Assembly (NCBI GenBank): GCA_004356555.1
Contig: SMWY01000122.1
Coordinates: 1 to 13,309 of the forward strand
Reading direction: 5' to 3'
DNA length: 13,309 nucleotides
DNA from: Candidatus Dadabacteria bacterium
Lineage (GTDB): Bacteria > Desulfobacterota_D > UBA1144 > Nemesobacterales > UBA2774
The notes under the pieces are model-generated. The model was not told the DNA's origin, searched no databases, and was given only the letters and a program-made list of their open reading frames with translations. This document shows, one piece after another, positions 1-7,565 of the stretch. Numbering within the stretch: the stretch's first letter is position 1; every line of letters begins with the position of its first letter. The translations under genes were made by a program, and so were the position numbers.

Positions 1-135
1 CGATAACTGCGTCCAGTCCTGTAAAAAAAGTAAGCCGTGTTAGTGGGTTATAACATTACTAGTGCTACCGGGTTAATTTTCCGTTAATTCCGTCTGAAAA
101 CTGGGTGAATTTTCTAGTATTTAGAAGAGAACCTC

Positions 136-163
136 TTGAAATGGGAAAATTTGTGTTTATTAT
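136..163 (+). promoter_or_regulatory. Putative sigma70-type promoter of the 218-502 gene
   Basis: TTGAAA (136-141) and TATTAT (158-163) are separated by 16 bp. Each differs from the sigma70 consensus at one position. A start site near 170 would give a leader of about 48 nt carrying the SD at 197-205. The remainder of 1-135 shows no coding sequence that I can support, only the short direct repeat GTTAATTTTCC/GTTAATTCC near 70-90. Confidence 0.4.
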
Positions 164-217
164 ATCGGTGAAGTAAAAAGATGGGTTTTGAACACCAAAG
201 GGGAGAATTTAAAAATC

Positions 218-502
218 ATGCTTAACACAGAAAATTTAGATAAATATAGAGCTAAAAACTCACGTCACATATACATCGGAGAGCTTAAGAGAACCACTCT
301 AAACAAAGCTGTTGGAGATCTCGATGATACTGAGAAGCAGGACTACACATGCCTTCAGGAGCAGATGTTTTGGGGCAAGGAAAACGGATTTAACCTCGTT
401 CTCACAAGAGATACGGGAACGGTTGATTGCTGGATGATTAGAGATACTGATATGGACAAGCTAAACCCAATATTCAAACAGACAATCTTAGAAGTACTTT
501 AG
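218..502 (+). CDS. Small hypothetical protein (94 aa)
   Basis: I do not recognise this protein. The ATG at 218 is preferred because AAAGGGGAG (197-205) lies 12 nt before it. The frame stays open to a TTG at 188, which has no SD. The product is a soluble, charged protein with no signal peptide or membrane segment, and it has only two cysteines (in YTCLQEQ and VDCWMI). The central part is aromatic (MFWGKENGFNLVL), followed by a probable beta strand pair. It is a single-gene unit: a promoter-like sequence lies before it and a strong terminator follows 40 bp after the stop. The good SD, the terminator and the ordinary codon use make it a likely real gene. No function can be proposed. Confidence 0.65.
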   Translation: MLNTENLDKYRAKNSRHIYIGELKRTTLNKAVGDLDDTEKQDYTCLQEQMFWGKENGFNLVLTRDTGTVDCWMIRDTDMDKLNPIFKQTILEVL

Positions 503-541
503 TAAAGACGCAATATTAAAATAAGAAATTTAACAATTTAA

Positions 542-603
542 GCCGGATTCAATATTATTGCCTCATTTTTGAGATCGCAGTATTGATTCCGGCATTTTTT
601 TTT
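542..603 (+). terminator. Rho-independent terminator
   Basis: GCCGGATTCAATA (542-554) pairs with TATTGATTCCGGC (581-593) with one mismatch, and a run of nine T (595-603) follows. A smaller CTCA/TGAG hairpin lies inside the loop. It ends the 218-502 transcript before the DksA-family gene. Confidence 0.85.
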
Positions 604-684
604 GAGTTTGCTCAATATTCTATATGATAGTCGAAATATGTTAATCTTGTGTTGTGAGTCTTACATAATCCTCGGGAGATTATT

Positions 685-1011
685 ATGAGTGACCATGAAG
701 AAATTGTTAAAAAACTAAACTTGAAAAAGCAAGAGCTTGAAGAACGTCTTGATAGAGTTGAAGACTCACTCAGAAAAACTCACGCAAAGGACTGGAGTGA
801 ACAGGCGCAGGAGCGTGAGAACGAGGAAGTTGTTGAGAAGCTGGATGAAAGTCTTCGTATAGAATTAAATCAGATATATAAAGCTCTATCCCGAGTAGAG
901 AAGAATGAATACGGCGTTTGTGATGTATGTGATGGACAGATCAGAGTAGAACGCCTTGAAGCCCTGCCTTATACCAACCGCTGTTTTAACTGTGCTAGTG
1001 AGTTGGAATAA
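685..1011 (+). CDS. DksA/TraR family C4 zinc-finger protein
   Basis: This 108-aa protein has the layout of the short DksA/TraR family. An N-terminal coiled coil covers roughly residues 3-72. A C4 zinc finger follows, with Cys79, Cys82, Cys100 and Cys103 (CxxC-x17-CxxC, in the contexts YGVCDVCDG and NRCFNCA). Family members bind the secondary channel of RNA polymerase and change promoter response, often with ppGpp. The acidic tip of the coiled coil reads AKDWSEQAQERENEEV (34-49), as in many small DksA-like proteins, rather than the DxxDxA of E. coli DksA. It is therefore a paralogue-type protein, and ppGpp synergy is not assured. The start is supported by GGGAG (674-678), 6 nt upstream. It looks monocistronic: a terminator lies upstream and about 195 bp without a gene follows. 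Confidence 0.9.
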   Translation: MSDHEEIVKKLNLKKQELEERLDRVEDSLRKTHAKDWSEQAQERENEEVVEKLDESLRIELNQIYKALSRVEKNEYGVCDVCDGQIRVERLEALPYTNRCFNCASELE

Positions 1012-1206
1012 TTCTTTCCATAAAAGATCTAACTATTCTCAGTTTAAACTTTCCTCAACGAGGTCATCGCCAGTCTAGTTTTTAGAGTATAAGTTTCCCA
1101 TTTTTCTTTTATTATGGATTTTAGTGCACCTTTTTCTAAGTATGGAATTCTAAAGCAGTTTTGATTATATTAGGAGTGCAGTAAGTATTTCGCGAGGTAA
1201 TGAATA

Positions 1207-2067
1207 TTGGCGGTCACAGATGCTCAAATAGAATATCTCGAAGATATGGCGACTCACATTCGTGAGGACATTATTATTATGCTTGAGAAAGCGGGCTCAG
1301 GTCACTCAGCCGGTTCACTTGGTACGGCGGATATTTTCTCAACCCTCTATTTTCATGTAATGAAGCATGACCCTAAAAACCTAGACTGGGAAGAAAGGGA
1401 TAGGTTTGTATTAAGTAATGCCCATATCTGCCCTGTTCTGTACGCTACACTTGCTGAGGCAGGCTACTATCCCAAAAAGGAGATAATGACTCTAAGGAAA
1501 CTTGGATCAAGGCTCCAGGGTCATCCGCATAAAGGAGCGCTGCCGGGTTTAGAGGCTTCAGGCGGGCCTTTAGCCCAGGGATTATCCATTGCAGCAGGAA
1601 TGGCAATGGCTGCAAAGATTGACGCAAGGCGCTCCAGAGTATTCTGCATGGTTGGGGACGGAGAGATGAATGAGGGGCAAGTCTGGGAAGCCTTGATGTT
1701 TATAAGCAAAAACCGCCTTCATAACTTCACACTTATAGTAGATAGAAATAATATACAGATTGACGGTTTTACAGAGGATGTGATGCCGCTTGAGCCTCTA
1801 CATGACAAGCTCACGTCTTTTGGATTCCACGTTATTGAAGTAGATGGTCATAATATAAGGAGATTAATCGAAGCATTTGAAGAGACAATTTTTGAAAAGC
1901 CTAAAGTTCTTTTAGCACACACAATTCCTGGCAAAGGTGTGGACTTTATGGAATTTAAACCCGAGTGGCATGGTAAGCCGCCAAATAAGGAAGAAGCTGA
2001 TAAAGCAATATCAGAGCTTGAGCAATTAAGATCCTTAGGCGGTAAGATAACCGGTGAGCATGAGTAA
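1207..2067 (+). CDS. Transketolase, N-terminal (TPP-binding) subunit
   Basis: This is the thiamine-pyrophosphate-binding half of a split transketolase (286 aa), a cytoplasmic enzyme that moves two-carbon ketol units in the non-oxidative pentose phosphate pathway. Visible motifs are GSGHSAGS (31-37, catalytic-region His33), LSNAHICPVLYA (69-80, matching LSKGHAAPALYA of full-length enzymes), the GHPH segment (105-108), and the TPP/Mg motif from GDGEMNEGQ (150-158) to DRNN (179-182). The start is TTG: GAGGT (1194-1198) lies 8 nt before it, and the nearby ATG at 1200 is out of frame. The stop overlaps the next gene, which carries the other half. Split transketolases are known in archaea and many bacterial phyla, so the split itself is not a broken gene. 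Confidence 0.95.
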   Translation: MAVTDAQIEYLEDMATHIREDIIIMLEKAGSGHSAGSLGTADIFSTLYFHVMKHDPKNLDWEERDRFVLSNAHICPVLYATLAEAGYYPKKEIMTLRKLGSRLQGHPHKGALPGLEASGGPLAQGLSIAAGMAMAAKIDARRSRVFCMVGDGEMNEGQVWEALMFISKNRLHNFTLIVDRNNIQIDGFTEDVMPLEPLHDKLTSFGFHVIEVDGHNIRRLIEAFEETIFEKPKVLLAHTIPGKGVDFMEFKPEWHGKPPNKEEADKAISELEQLRSLGGKITGEHE

Positions 2068-3049
2068 TAGTCTAAACAAAAAATTTCATTTAGCTGGAAA
2101 TATTTTTGACAGCCCTGACCAGGTTCCTGCGAGGAACGGCTATGGAGAAGGTGTGGTTCAGGCCGGCTACGCTGACGAGAACGTTGTTGTATTGTGTTGT
2201 GATCTCACAGAATCTACACGTAACGCAAAATTTAAAGAGACATTCCCCGAAAGGTTTATCGAGATAGGTATAGCCGAGCAAAATATGGCCGGCATTGCCG
2301 CAGGTATGGCATTTTCCGGGAAGATTCCATATATATCCTCCTACGCGACATTTAATCCCGGAAGGAACTGGGATCAGATTCGCATCAGCATCTGCTACAG
2401 CATGGCAAATGTTAAAATTATGGGTGCTCATGCAGGGATCTCAGTCGGACCTGACGGTGCCACTCATCAAGCTATGGAAGATATAGCCATTACCAGGTGT
2501 CTTCCTAATCTAAAGGTTATTGTCCCATGTGATTATTGGGAGACAAAAAAGGCTGCGATTGCCATTGCAGGTATTGAAAGCCCAGTTTACATGCGTTTTG
2601 GTAGGGAAAAGATTCCGGTAATTACGACAGAGAAAACCCCGTTTCAAATCGGAAGAGCAGATACATACAGGGATGGGCAGGATGTAACAGTCATTGCATG
2701 CGGGTCTCTGGTTTATGAAGCACTGGTTGCCGCGGAGAAGCTAAGCGGTGATGGAATAGATTTAAGAGTAATAAATTGCCATACAGTTAAGCCAATTGAC
2801 GAGAAATCTATTATTAAAGCTGCCAAAGAAACGGGGGCAATTGTTACTGCGGAAGAACATCAGGTCCACGGTGGGTTAGGTAATGCGGTAGCAGAGGTTG
2901 TTGCTAAGAATAGTCCTGTACCGATGGAATATGTGGCTATGATGGACAGATTCGGCGAGTCTGGCGAGCCAAATGAGCTGATGCACAAATTCGGTCTTGA
3001 TTCAAAAGGAATAATCAAAGCTGTAAAAAAAGTACTAAGACGTAAATAA
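2060..3049 (+). CDS. Transketolase, C-terminal subunit
   Basis: This is the pyrimidine-binding and C-terminal half of the split transketolase (329 aa). EIGIAEQNMAG contains the conserved glutamate (Glu73) that activates TPP across the subunit interface. GISVGPDGATHQAMED (about 126-141) and the TAEEHQVHGGLG segment in the C-terminal domain are also typical. The enzyme needs the product of the preceding gene. The ATG at 2060 overlaps the upstream coding region by 8 bp (ATGAGTAA), which suggests translational coupling. A GTG at 2054 in the same frame would add two residues. Neither start has a clear SD, in keeping with coupled reinitiation. The gene converges with the lipoprotein gene 38 bp downstream, where I see only a weak TAAGAT/ATCTTA repeat and no convincing terminator. 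Confidence 0.95.
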   Translation: MSNSLNKKFHLAGNIFDSPDQVPARNGYGEGVVQAGYADENVVVLCCDLTESTRNAKFKETFPERFIEIGIAEQNMAGIAAGMAFSGKIPYISSYATFNPGRNWDQIRISICYSMANVKIMGAHAGISVGPDGATHQAMEDIAITRCLPNLKVIVPCDYWETKKAAIAIAGIESPVYMRFGREKIPVITTEKTPFQIGRADTYRDGQDVTVIACGSLVYEALVAAEKLSGDGIDLRVINCHTVKPIDEKSIIKAAKETGAIVTAEEHQVHGGLGNAVAEVVAKNSPVPMEYVAMMDRFGESGEPNELMHKFGLDSKGIIKAVKKVLRRK

Positions 3050-3087
3050 GATCCTTTTATCGATTATCTTAATTAAAGTTAATTCTA

Positions 3088-3621
3088 TTAAAGCGTGATT
3101 TCGTACCAGATATTTTTTATGTAACCGGCCTCGTCTGTCTCTGCAATCTGTTTTATGATCTCAGGAGTTGAGCCGTCACATTTCCACTCATAAACTGTAG
3201 CGCGCCCGGAAGCATACATGGGTATAAAACTCGAACCCGGATTTTCCTGACAGTAGTTAAGCATTCCCTGGTTAGGTTCTTTACTATAATCTCCTCTTTC
3301 CTGGCATGGTAGATTGGCCCCAACATTACATGCATAAACATTCCCGTTCATACAGCGCCAGAATGTGCCGTTAATAAATACATCAAGAGGTGCTGATTCG
3401 GGAGCACCGAATTCTTGTCTCAGCTTCTCCGCAATTATCTCTGGAACCTTTGGTCCTGTGTATTCAGAACCGGGGGTATCAATAGTTCCCACAGATTTGC
3501 AATATTCAAAGGGGTTATCGTAGGTTCTCTCGGTATTGATCTCCTCTTTTGGGTCGCATGATAGAAGAAGTAATCCAAATATAAATATAGTTAACGATAA
3601 GGATATAGTTTTAGTATTCAA
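3088..3621 (-). CDS. Six-cysteine lipoprotein of unknown function
   Basis: This 177-aa predicted lipoprotein has a hydrophobic signal ending in the lipobox LLSC, with lipidation at Cys22. The mature part has six further cysteines (41, 90, 98, 106, 124, 148), enough for three disulfides in the periplasm. The core segments EYCKSVGTID, YTGPKVP, NGTFWRCMNGNVYAC, GANLPCQ and GRATVYEWKC look like a conserved family seen as hypothetical proteins in proteobacteria; I know no function for it. The start is TTG (3619-3621), supported by AAGGAGGG (3626-3633 on the minus strand) about 4 nt upstream. It is transcribed alone, divergent from the DUF2156 gene and convergent with the transketolase operon. Confidence 0.85.
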   Translation of the reverse strand: MNTKTISLSLTIFIFGLLLLSCDPKEEINTERTYDNPFEYCKSVGTIDTPGSEYTGPKVPEIIAEKLRQEFGAPESAPLDVFINGTFWRCMNGNVYACNVGANLPCQERGDYSKEPNQGMLNYCQENPGSSFIPMYASGRATVYEWKCDGSTPEIIKQIAETDEAGYIKNIWYEITL

Positions 3622-3683
3622 TTTTCCCTCCTTAAAAAAGCAATAGTAAATACATTATATAGAATCTAGAGAATATTCCCAAG

Positions 3684-3713
3684 CTGACGAATGAAATTTG
3701 CAAGTGGTATTAG
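3684..3713 (+). promoter_or_regulatory. Putative promoter giving a leaderless transcript
   Basis: CTGACG (3684-3689) and TATTAG (3708-3713) are 18 bp apart. TGG directly before the -10 gives an extended -10 element. The -10 ends 7 nt before the ATG at 3721, so the start site would fall at or next to that codon. The match is moderate. Confidence 0.35.
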
Positions 3714-3720
3714 TTGATGT

Positions 3721-4716
3721 ATGATTTTCACCAAAATATTACTGGTTGGTCAAACTTTGAAAGGAAATATTCCTCTAAGCTGGTCCCATAAAGAAATAGA
3801 ATGTCCTAAATTCCATTGGGTTAAGCTGCCGTTATCGGGACTCTCGTGGGTTTATACCGCTGAGATTCCCTCCAATTACACCATGGAAGATTTGTGTAAT
3901 AAGCTCGAATCAAACTTCCCAGACGGATTTTTATTACGTGGATGCAGCAGTGAATTAGCCACTTATCTAAACGAAAAAGGTTGCGATTTAATTAGAACAG
4001 GGGCCCAAGGGATCATCGATCTAGAAAATTCAAAGAAGCTATCACAAACACTAACCAACCTCGTAAAAAGAGGTGATAGATGGGGTGCGGTAAAAGAGAT
4101 TCCATTCTCTCAAATTAATCGACAAAGGGTATCTCAATTTATTACCCATACCTCGTATGGAACTAAACCCAAATTACAATACTTGTTCAATAATACTTTT
4201 GATTCCCATTGCAGATGTTTTGTGTTCAGCACTCCAGAAGACAAGTGGCTGGGGGTTATTACAGTTTCAGTTTTAGGGAAGCATTATTCTCATACTGAGA
4301 TGATCCTGCGCGAAAAGAATGCCCCTGCCGGTGTCATGGAATCATTATTTGTTTCTGTTATGAATATCTTAAGGGACGAAGGTTTTAAGCATTTCAGCCT
4401 TGGCGAGGTTCCCTTTGTATCACCCGAAGCAATGGAAGAAAATAATCTAAGATGTACTGTTAAGCGATCTCTGCATGAATCTTTCTTGTTTAAAGCCGGG
4501 CATATATTAAGATTTGCATATAACTATAGAGGTCTCTTTAATTTTAAGAATAAATTTGATCCAGAGTGGAAGCCGGTTTATATCTGCGCGACACCAAAAC
4601 TGCCTTTCTTAAGCTTAATTGATCTATTTTGTGAAACCAGGTACCTAGCTCTCTCACGTTCAGAATTGATATCTAATATCAAACACTATTCCCGAATATC
4701 TGCGAGCGCCGGCTGA
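3721..4716 (+). CDS. DUF2156 / MprF C-terminal-type GNAT protein
   Basis: This 331-aa protein resembles the cytosolic catalytic domain of phosphatidylglycerol lysyltransferase (MprF; DUF2156, a double GNAT fold). That domain transfers an amino-acyl group from tRNA to a lipid or peptide. The family signatures are NAPAGVMESLFVSV (200-213), HFSLGEVPF (224-232) and the C-terminal block LRFAYNYRGLFNFKNKFDPE (263-282), followed by WKPVYIC. No membrane domain is present, so it is a stand-alone form. The substrate may be different from phosphatidylglycerol, or even free amino acids or peptides. The ATG at 3721 has no SD; a -10-like TATTAG lies 7 nt upstream. It is a single gene, convergent with the symporter. 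Confidence 0.75.
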   Translation: MIFTKILLVGQTLKGNIPLSWSHKEIECPKFHWVKLPLSGLSWVYTAEIPSNYTMEDLCNKLESNFPDGFLLRGCSSELATYLNEKGCDLIRTGAQGIIDLENSKKLSQTLTNLVKRGDRWGAVKEIPFSQINRQRVSQFITHTSYGTKPKLQYLFNNTFDSHCRCFVFSTPEDKWLGVITVSVLGKHYSHTEMILREKNAPAGVMESLFVSVMNILRDEGFKHFSLGEVPFVSPEAMEENNLRCTVKRSLHESFLFKAGHILRFAYNYRGLFNFKNKFDPEWKPVYICATPKLPFLSLIDLFCETRYLALSRSELISNIKHYSRISASAG

Positions 4717-4774
4717 GGATCTTATTATTTCAACTCGCCAAATTCCATAGAATTTATTAGACTTATTTTTATAA

Positions 4775-6331
4775 TCAATGAAATATAATATGAGCACCGA
4801 TTAAGGAAAGAGCTAATATTATTCCGAAATGTAATACACTCCTGTGTGAGACTTCAAAAAATCGGCCTTCAGGCAATCTGAATCCATTTTTAATAATAGT
4901 AGGTATAGCTATTATAACGAAACCTAATACAATCACCCAAGAGGTTCTGACAAAGTAGTTGAGTTCCGGCAGTAGAGTTTGAAATGCATATGTAATAATA
5001 ATGCTGAATAACATAGTGAAGAGAACCAACCTTCTCGGCGGTGAATATAAGAACATCGCTGACATTATGATTATTACAAATCCGATTTTAATATAATAGG
5101 ACATAGAGTTAAACCAGTGAGTAAGGGGGAATTCGGGGTTCCCGAATTTTACATAAATAACAATAAATGCGAAAAGCGCCCCGGTTATAAAGGATACCAT
5201 TATCGAATACCTGCCCATGCGCACAATTTGGGATTCGGATGCGGATGGATTTAGATATCTTTTGTATATGTCGATTGACCAGAGTGTTGATACAGAGTTG
5301 TAAATTGAGTCTAGAGTGCTCATTAGAGATGCAAATAGGCCGGTCAGAATCAGTCCGCTAACTCCGGCTGGAAGAAAGTTGTTTACAAGTGTCAGATATG
5401 TGAGATCCGGGTCTTGAAGCGGGTTGTCTTTTAAAATGCCAGCCAGTGCGATTCCGGGGACAATTATTATGAGCGCCATCACGTATTTTAATACCCCTCC
5501 AACCAGAAGCCCAATTTGCGCTTGTTTTAAATCCTTTGCTGCAAGGGCTCTTTGAAGAATTACCTGATTTGCTCCCCAGTAGTTTAAGTTCAATAGCAGC
5601 ATCCCAAAAATCCCGATCCAGGGCAGCGTGTCGTGATCACTAGGGAGGTGTAAGTGCATTAAATCACCTGTCGTGTTCCATAGCTCAGACCAGCCGCCCA
5701 GATGATGAATTGCTACAAATAGAATAACAAAACCACCTAAGACTAATAGGCAAAACTGCACAACATCTGTTCTCACCACAGCTCTTAAACCGCCCATGTA
5801 TGTATAGACAGCTGAAAACGCGCCTGTGAAAACTATTAGAATTCCTAGTCTTGCTGGAACGCTCAGGCTCGTAGAATTAAATAACTCCCCAAAAACTCCG
5901 TTTGCGGCATAAGCTGCCCAAAAGAGAGCTGTACCAAGATACAAGAACGAATACAAAATGATCATGAATAACGAATAAACCAAGGCAACTTTAGCTCCAA
6001 GCCGAGCTTCAAAAAACTGTGTAATTGTGATTACCTTCATCCTGAGATAGATGGGTACGAAAACAAATGCGGCGATCAGTATTCCGAATATAGCATTTAT
6101 CTCAAGGTTAGCCTGAGCGAGTCCAAAGATATATGCTGAGCCGGCCATTGCTATAAAGTGATTAGCCTGCACGTTAGTTGCAATAGTGGAAACTGCGATA
6201 TAGGGCCATTTAAGAGATCTCGAGCTGAGAAAATATTCTTCTACTCCGACGTCTGATTTTGCTCTGCTCCATATACCTATGATCATTATTACGACGAAGT
6301 ATGTGAGTATTATGGCTAAATCAAGAATCAT
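4775..6331 (-). CDS. Sodium:solute symporter (SSS family)
   Basis: This 518-aa inner-membrane protein has about 13 predicted hydrophobic segments and the SSS/SGLT layout. Family signatures are SAVYTYMGGLRAVVRTDVVQ (173-192), NYWGANQVILQRALAAKDLK (250-269, the SGLT-like QR loop) and the TM8 sodium-site region ASLMSTLDSIYNSVSTLWSI (334-353) followed by DIYKRY. It should couple inward Na+ flow to uptake of an organic solute. It looks most like the sugar/inositol-type branch, but the substrate cannot be read from the sequence. The ATG at 6331 has only a weak purine stretch (AAAG) upstream. A TATAAA 12 nt before ATG may be the -10, which would leave a very short leader. It is divergent from the nitroreductase-like gene. 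Confidence 0.92.
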   Translation of the reverse strand: MILDLAIILTYFVVIMIIGIWSRAKSDVGVEEYFLSSRSLKWPYIAVSTIATNVQANHFIAMAGSAYIFGLAQANLEINAIFGILIAAFVFVPIYLRMKVITITQFFEARLGAKVALVYSLFMIILYSFLYLGTALFWAAYAANGVFGELFNSTSLSVPARLGILIVFTGAFSAVYTYMGGLRAVVRTDVVQFCLLVLGGFVILFVAIHHLGGWSELWNTTGDLMHLHLPSDHDTLPWIGIFGMLLLNLNYWGANQVILQRALAAKDLKQAQIGLLVGGVLKYVMALIIIVPGIALAGILKDNPLQDPDLTYLTLVNNFLPAGVSGLILTGLFASLMSTLDSIYNSVSTLWSIDIYKRYLNPSASESQIVRMGRYSIMVSFITGALFAFIVIYVKFGNPEFPLTHWFNSMSYYIKIGFVIIIMSAMFLYSPPRRLVLFTMLFSIIITYAFQTLLPELNYFVRTSWVIVLGFVIIAIPTIIKNGFRLPEGRFFEVSHRSVLHFGIILALSLIGAHIIFH

Positions 6332-6389
6332 TTTTCTTTACGTTTTATACGGATGGGTTTATGATTAGATTTAAAGACTAAATTGTATT

Positions 6390-6395
6390 TACATA
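6390..6395 (+). promoter_or_regulatory. Weak -10-like hexamer 7 nt before the start codon
   Basis: TACATA ends 7 nt before the ATG at 6403 and no SD lies between. The spacing is the same as at 3721, 11151 and 11274, but the hexamer matches the consensus poorly and no good -35 is visible. Confidence 0.2.
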
Positions 6396-6402
6396 AACCG
6401 TT

Positions 6403-6891
6403 ATGCACAAGCCCCTTAGAGATACCAATCTCCCCAAAGGAATATTCAGGCTTCTGATGCGAGTCCCGATTCTGCTTTACCAAGTGGGGCTTGGCCGTAT
6501 ACTGGGAGGTCGCTTTTTAATGTTAACTCATATTGGTCGTAATAGTGGAATACTTAAACGAGTGGTACTTGAAGTGATCAAAAGTGAGCCGGAATCTGGA
6601 ATATACTATATTGGATCAGGGTGGGGCGAGAAAGCCAATTGGTTCCTTAATATAGAGAAAACACCTGAAGTAAGAGTCCAGGCAAGTAATAACGTGTTTG
6701 ATGCTGTTGCAATGAGGGTCAGTACTAATCGAGCTTCTGATATTTTATTGGATTATGCGGTAAGAAACCCAACAGCCTTTCGAATATTAGCCGGAAGGTT
6801 AATTGTGAGTAAGGATTTAGATATTTCAGAGGAAAGTGCAGCATTATTAGCACAATATATTCCGATTGTAGTGCTTAAACCTGTGAGGTAA
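6403..6891 (+). CDS. Deazaflavin-type nitroreductase/quinone reductase family protein
   Basis: This 162-aa protein matches the nitroreductase family of deazaflavin (F420)-dependent oxidoreductases (DUF385, split-barrel fold). Recognisable segments are LGRILGGRFLMLTHIGRNSG (30-49) and YYIGSGWGEKANWFLNIEKT (68-87), followed by PEVRVQ. Characterised members reduce quinones or nitro compounds using F420H2. Many homologues are untested and may use flavin or another cofactor. Nothing in the window makes F420, so dependence on it is open. The start has no SD and a -10-like TACATA lies 7 nt upstream. The next gene begins 38 bp downstream in the same direction with its own strong SD, so the three genes to 7896 may be co-transcribed. 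Confidence 0.85.
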   Translation: MHKPLRDTNLPKGIFRLLMRVPILLYQVGLGRILGGRFLMLTHIGRNSGILKRVVLEVIKSEPESGIYYIGSGWGEKANWFLNIEKTPEVRVQASNNVFDAVAMRVSTNRASDILLDYAVRNPTAFRILAGRLIVSKDLDISEESAALLAQYIPIVVLKPVR

Positions 6892-6929
6892 GTTTGTAAT
6901 AGACTATTATTAAGAAGGAGGAGAGTACT

Positions 6930-7565
6930 ATGAAGATAATATGGACATTATTAATCCTGGCTTCTTTTTCATTGCAGGCCGTTTGTTATGATAAAGTTTC
7001 CATTACTGTGGTTGCTAAATTAGATGAAACTCAAACTAATAAATCTAGATTAAAAGAGGCTAATAAGAGCTTCACTTATAACGGCAAACCGATTCATCCA
7101 GGGTGTGTCGAGCAATTTAATGTAAATTTAGCAGATTCGGGTCCACCAATTGTTAGAGCTGTTGATGTTGCAGCTTGTGTTTCAAGCAATGAATATTTTA
7201 TGGACTATAAAGTTTCAGACGATGGGTATGTGGGATATGAATATGAAGATTCTGGGGAAAGGTATTATTTTGGATATAAGTATATAGGTAAAGCTTCCGG
7301 TGGACTTCATATACTGGATACCAGATCAAGTAGTGGCGGGACCATGGTAGCAATGACAATTTTCCTGACAAGATTTGGTTTGGAGAACTACAGGTTTTTT
7401 GATGAGCAGGGAAAATTAAAAATTGAAGAAAGGCTGATAATGAAGTGTATCGGGCAAATCGTCAGAGGCGATAGGGACGTAGGAACAATTGAATTAGAAA
7501 ATAATAAATTAAAACTCGGAAAGTCACAGTATCGTAAGAAATTAGAGGTTATCAATCTTGACTAA
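6930..7565 (+). CDS. Exported protein of unknown function (211 aa)
   Basis: I do not recognise this protein. It starts with a signal peptide (KIIWTLLILASFSLQA, cleavage probably near residues 17-20). The Cys19 context QAVC is not a proper lipobox, so secretion to the periplasm is more likely than lipidation. The mature part is mixed beta-rich, with notable segments NGKPIHPGCVEQF (51-63) and RAVDVAAC (76-83), a tyrosine-rich stretch (GYVGYEYEDSGERYYFGYKY, 99-118) and RLIMKCIGQIVRGDRDVGTI (168-187). Cysteines are at 59, 83 and 173. AAGGAGGAG (6915-6923) gives a strong SD. The stop overlaps the start of the next gene by 8 bp, so the two exported proteins are probably made together. Confidence 0.8.
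   Translation: MKIIWTLLILASFSLQAVCYDKVSITVVAKLDETQTNKSRLKEANKSFTYNGKPIHPGCVEQFNVNLADSGPPIVRAVDVAACVSSNEYFMDYKVSDDGYVGYEYEDSGERYYFGYKYIGKASGGLHILDTRSSSGGTMVAMTIFLTRFGLENYRFFDEQGKLKIEERLIMKCIGQIVRGDRDVGTIELENNKLKLGKSQYRKKLEVINLD

Noticed and set aside
1041..1050. AGTTTAAACT palindrome in the gap after the DksA-family gene
   Set aside because: It is ten bases long, far from any promoter element, with no second copy noticed; the 1012-1206 gap otherwise shows nothing beyond the transketolase SD.
1207..3049. Frameshifted or broken transketolase
   Set aside because: The two halves have intact domains, an ordered overlap, and match the known split form, so this is not a pseudogene.
3047..3071. TAAGAT/ATCTTA repeat after the transketolase operon as a terminator
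   Set aside because: It has only 6 AT-rich pairs with a 13-nt loop and no T run; too weak to claim.
4740..4755. AAATTC-CATA-GAATTT hairpin between the DUF2156 gene and the symporter gene
   Set aside because: It is short and AT-rich with an interrupted T stretch; such repeats are expected by chance here.
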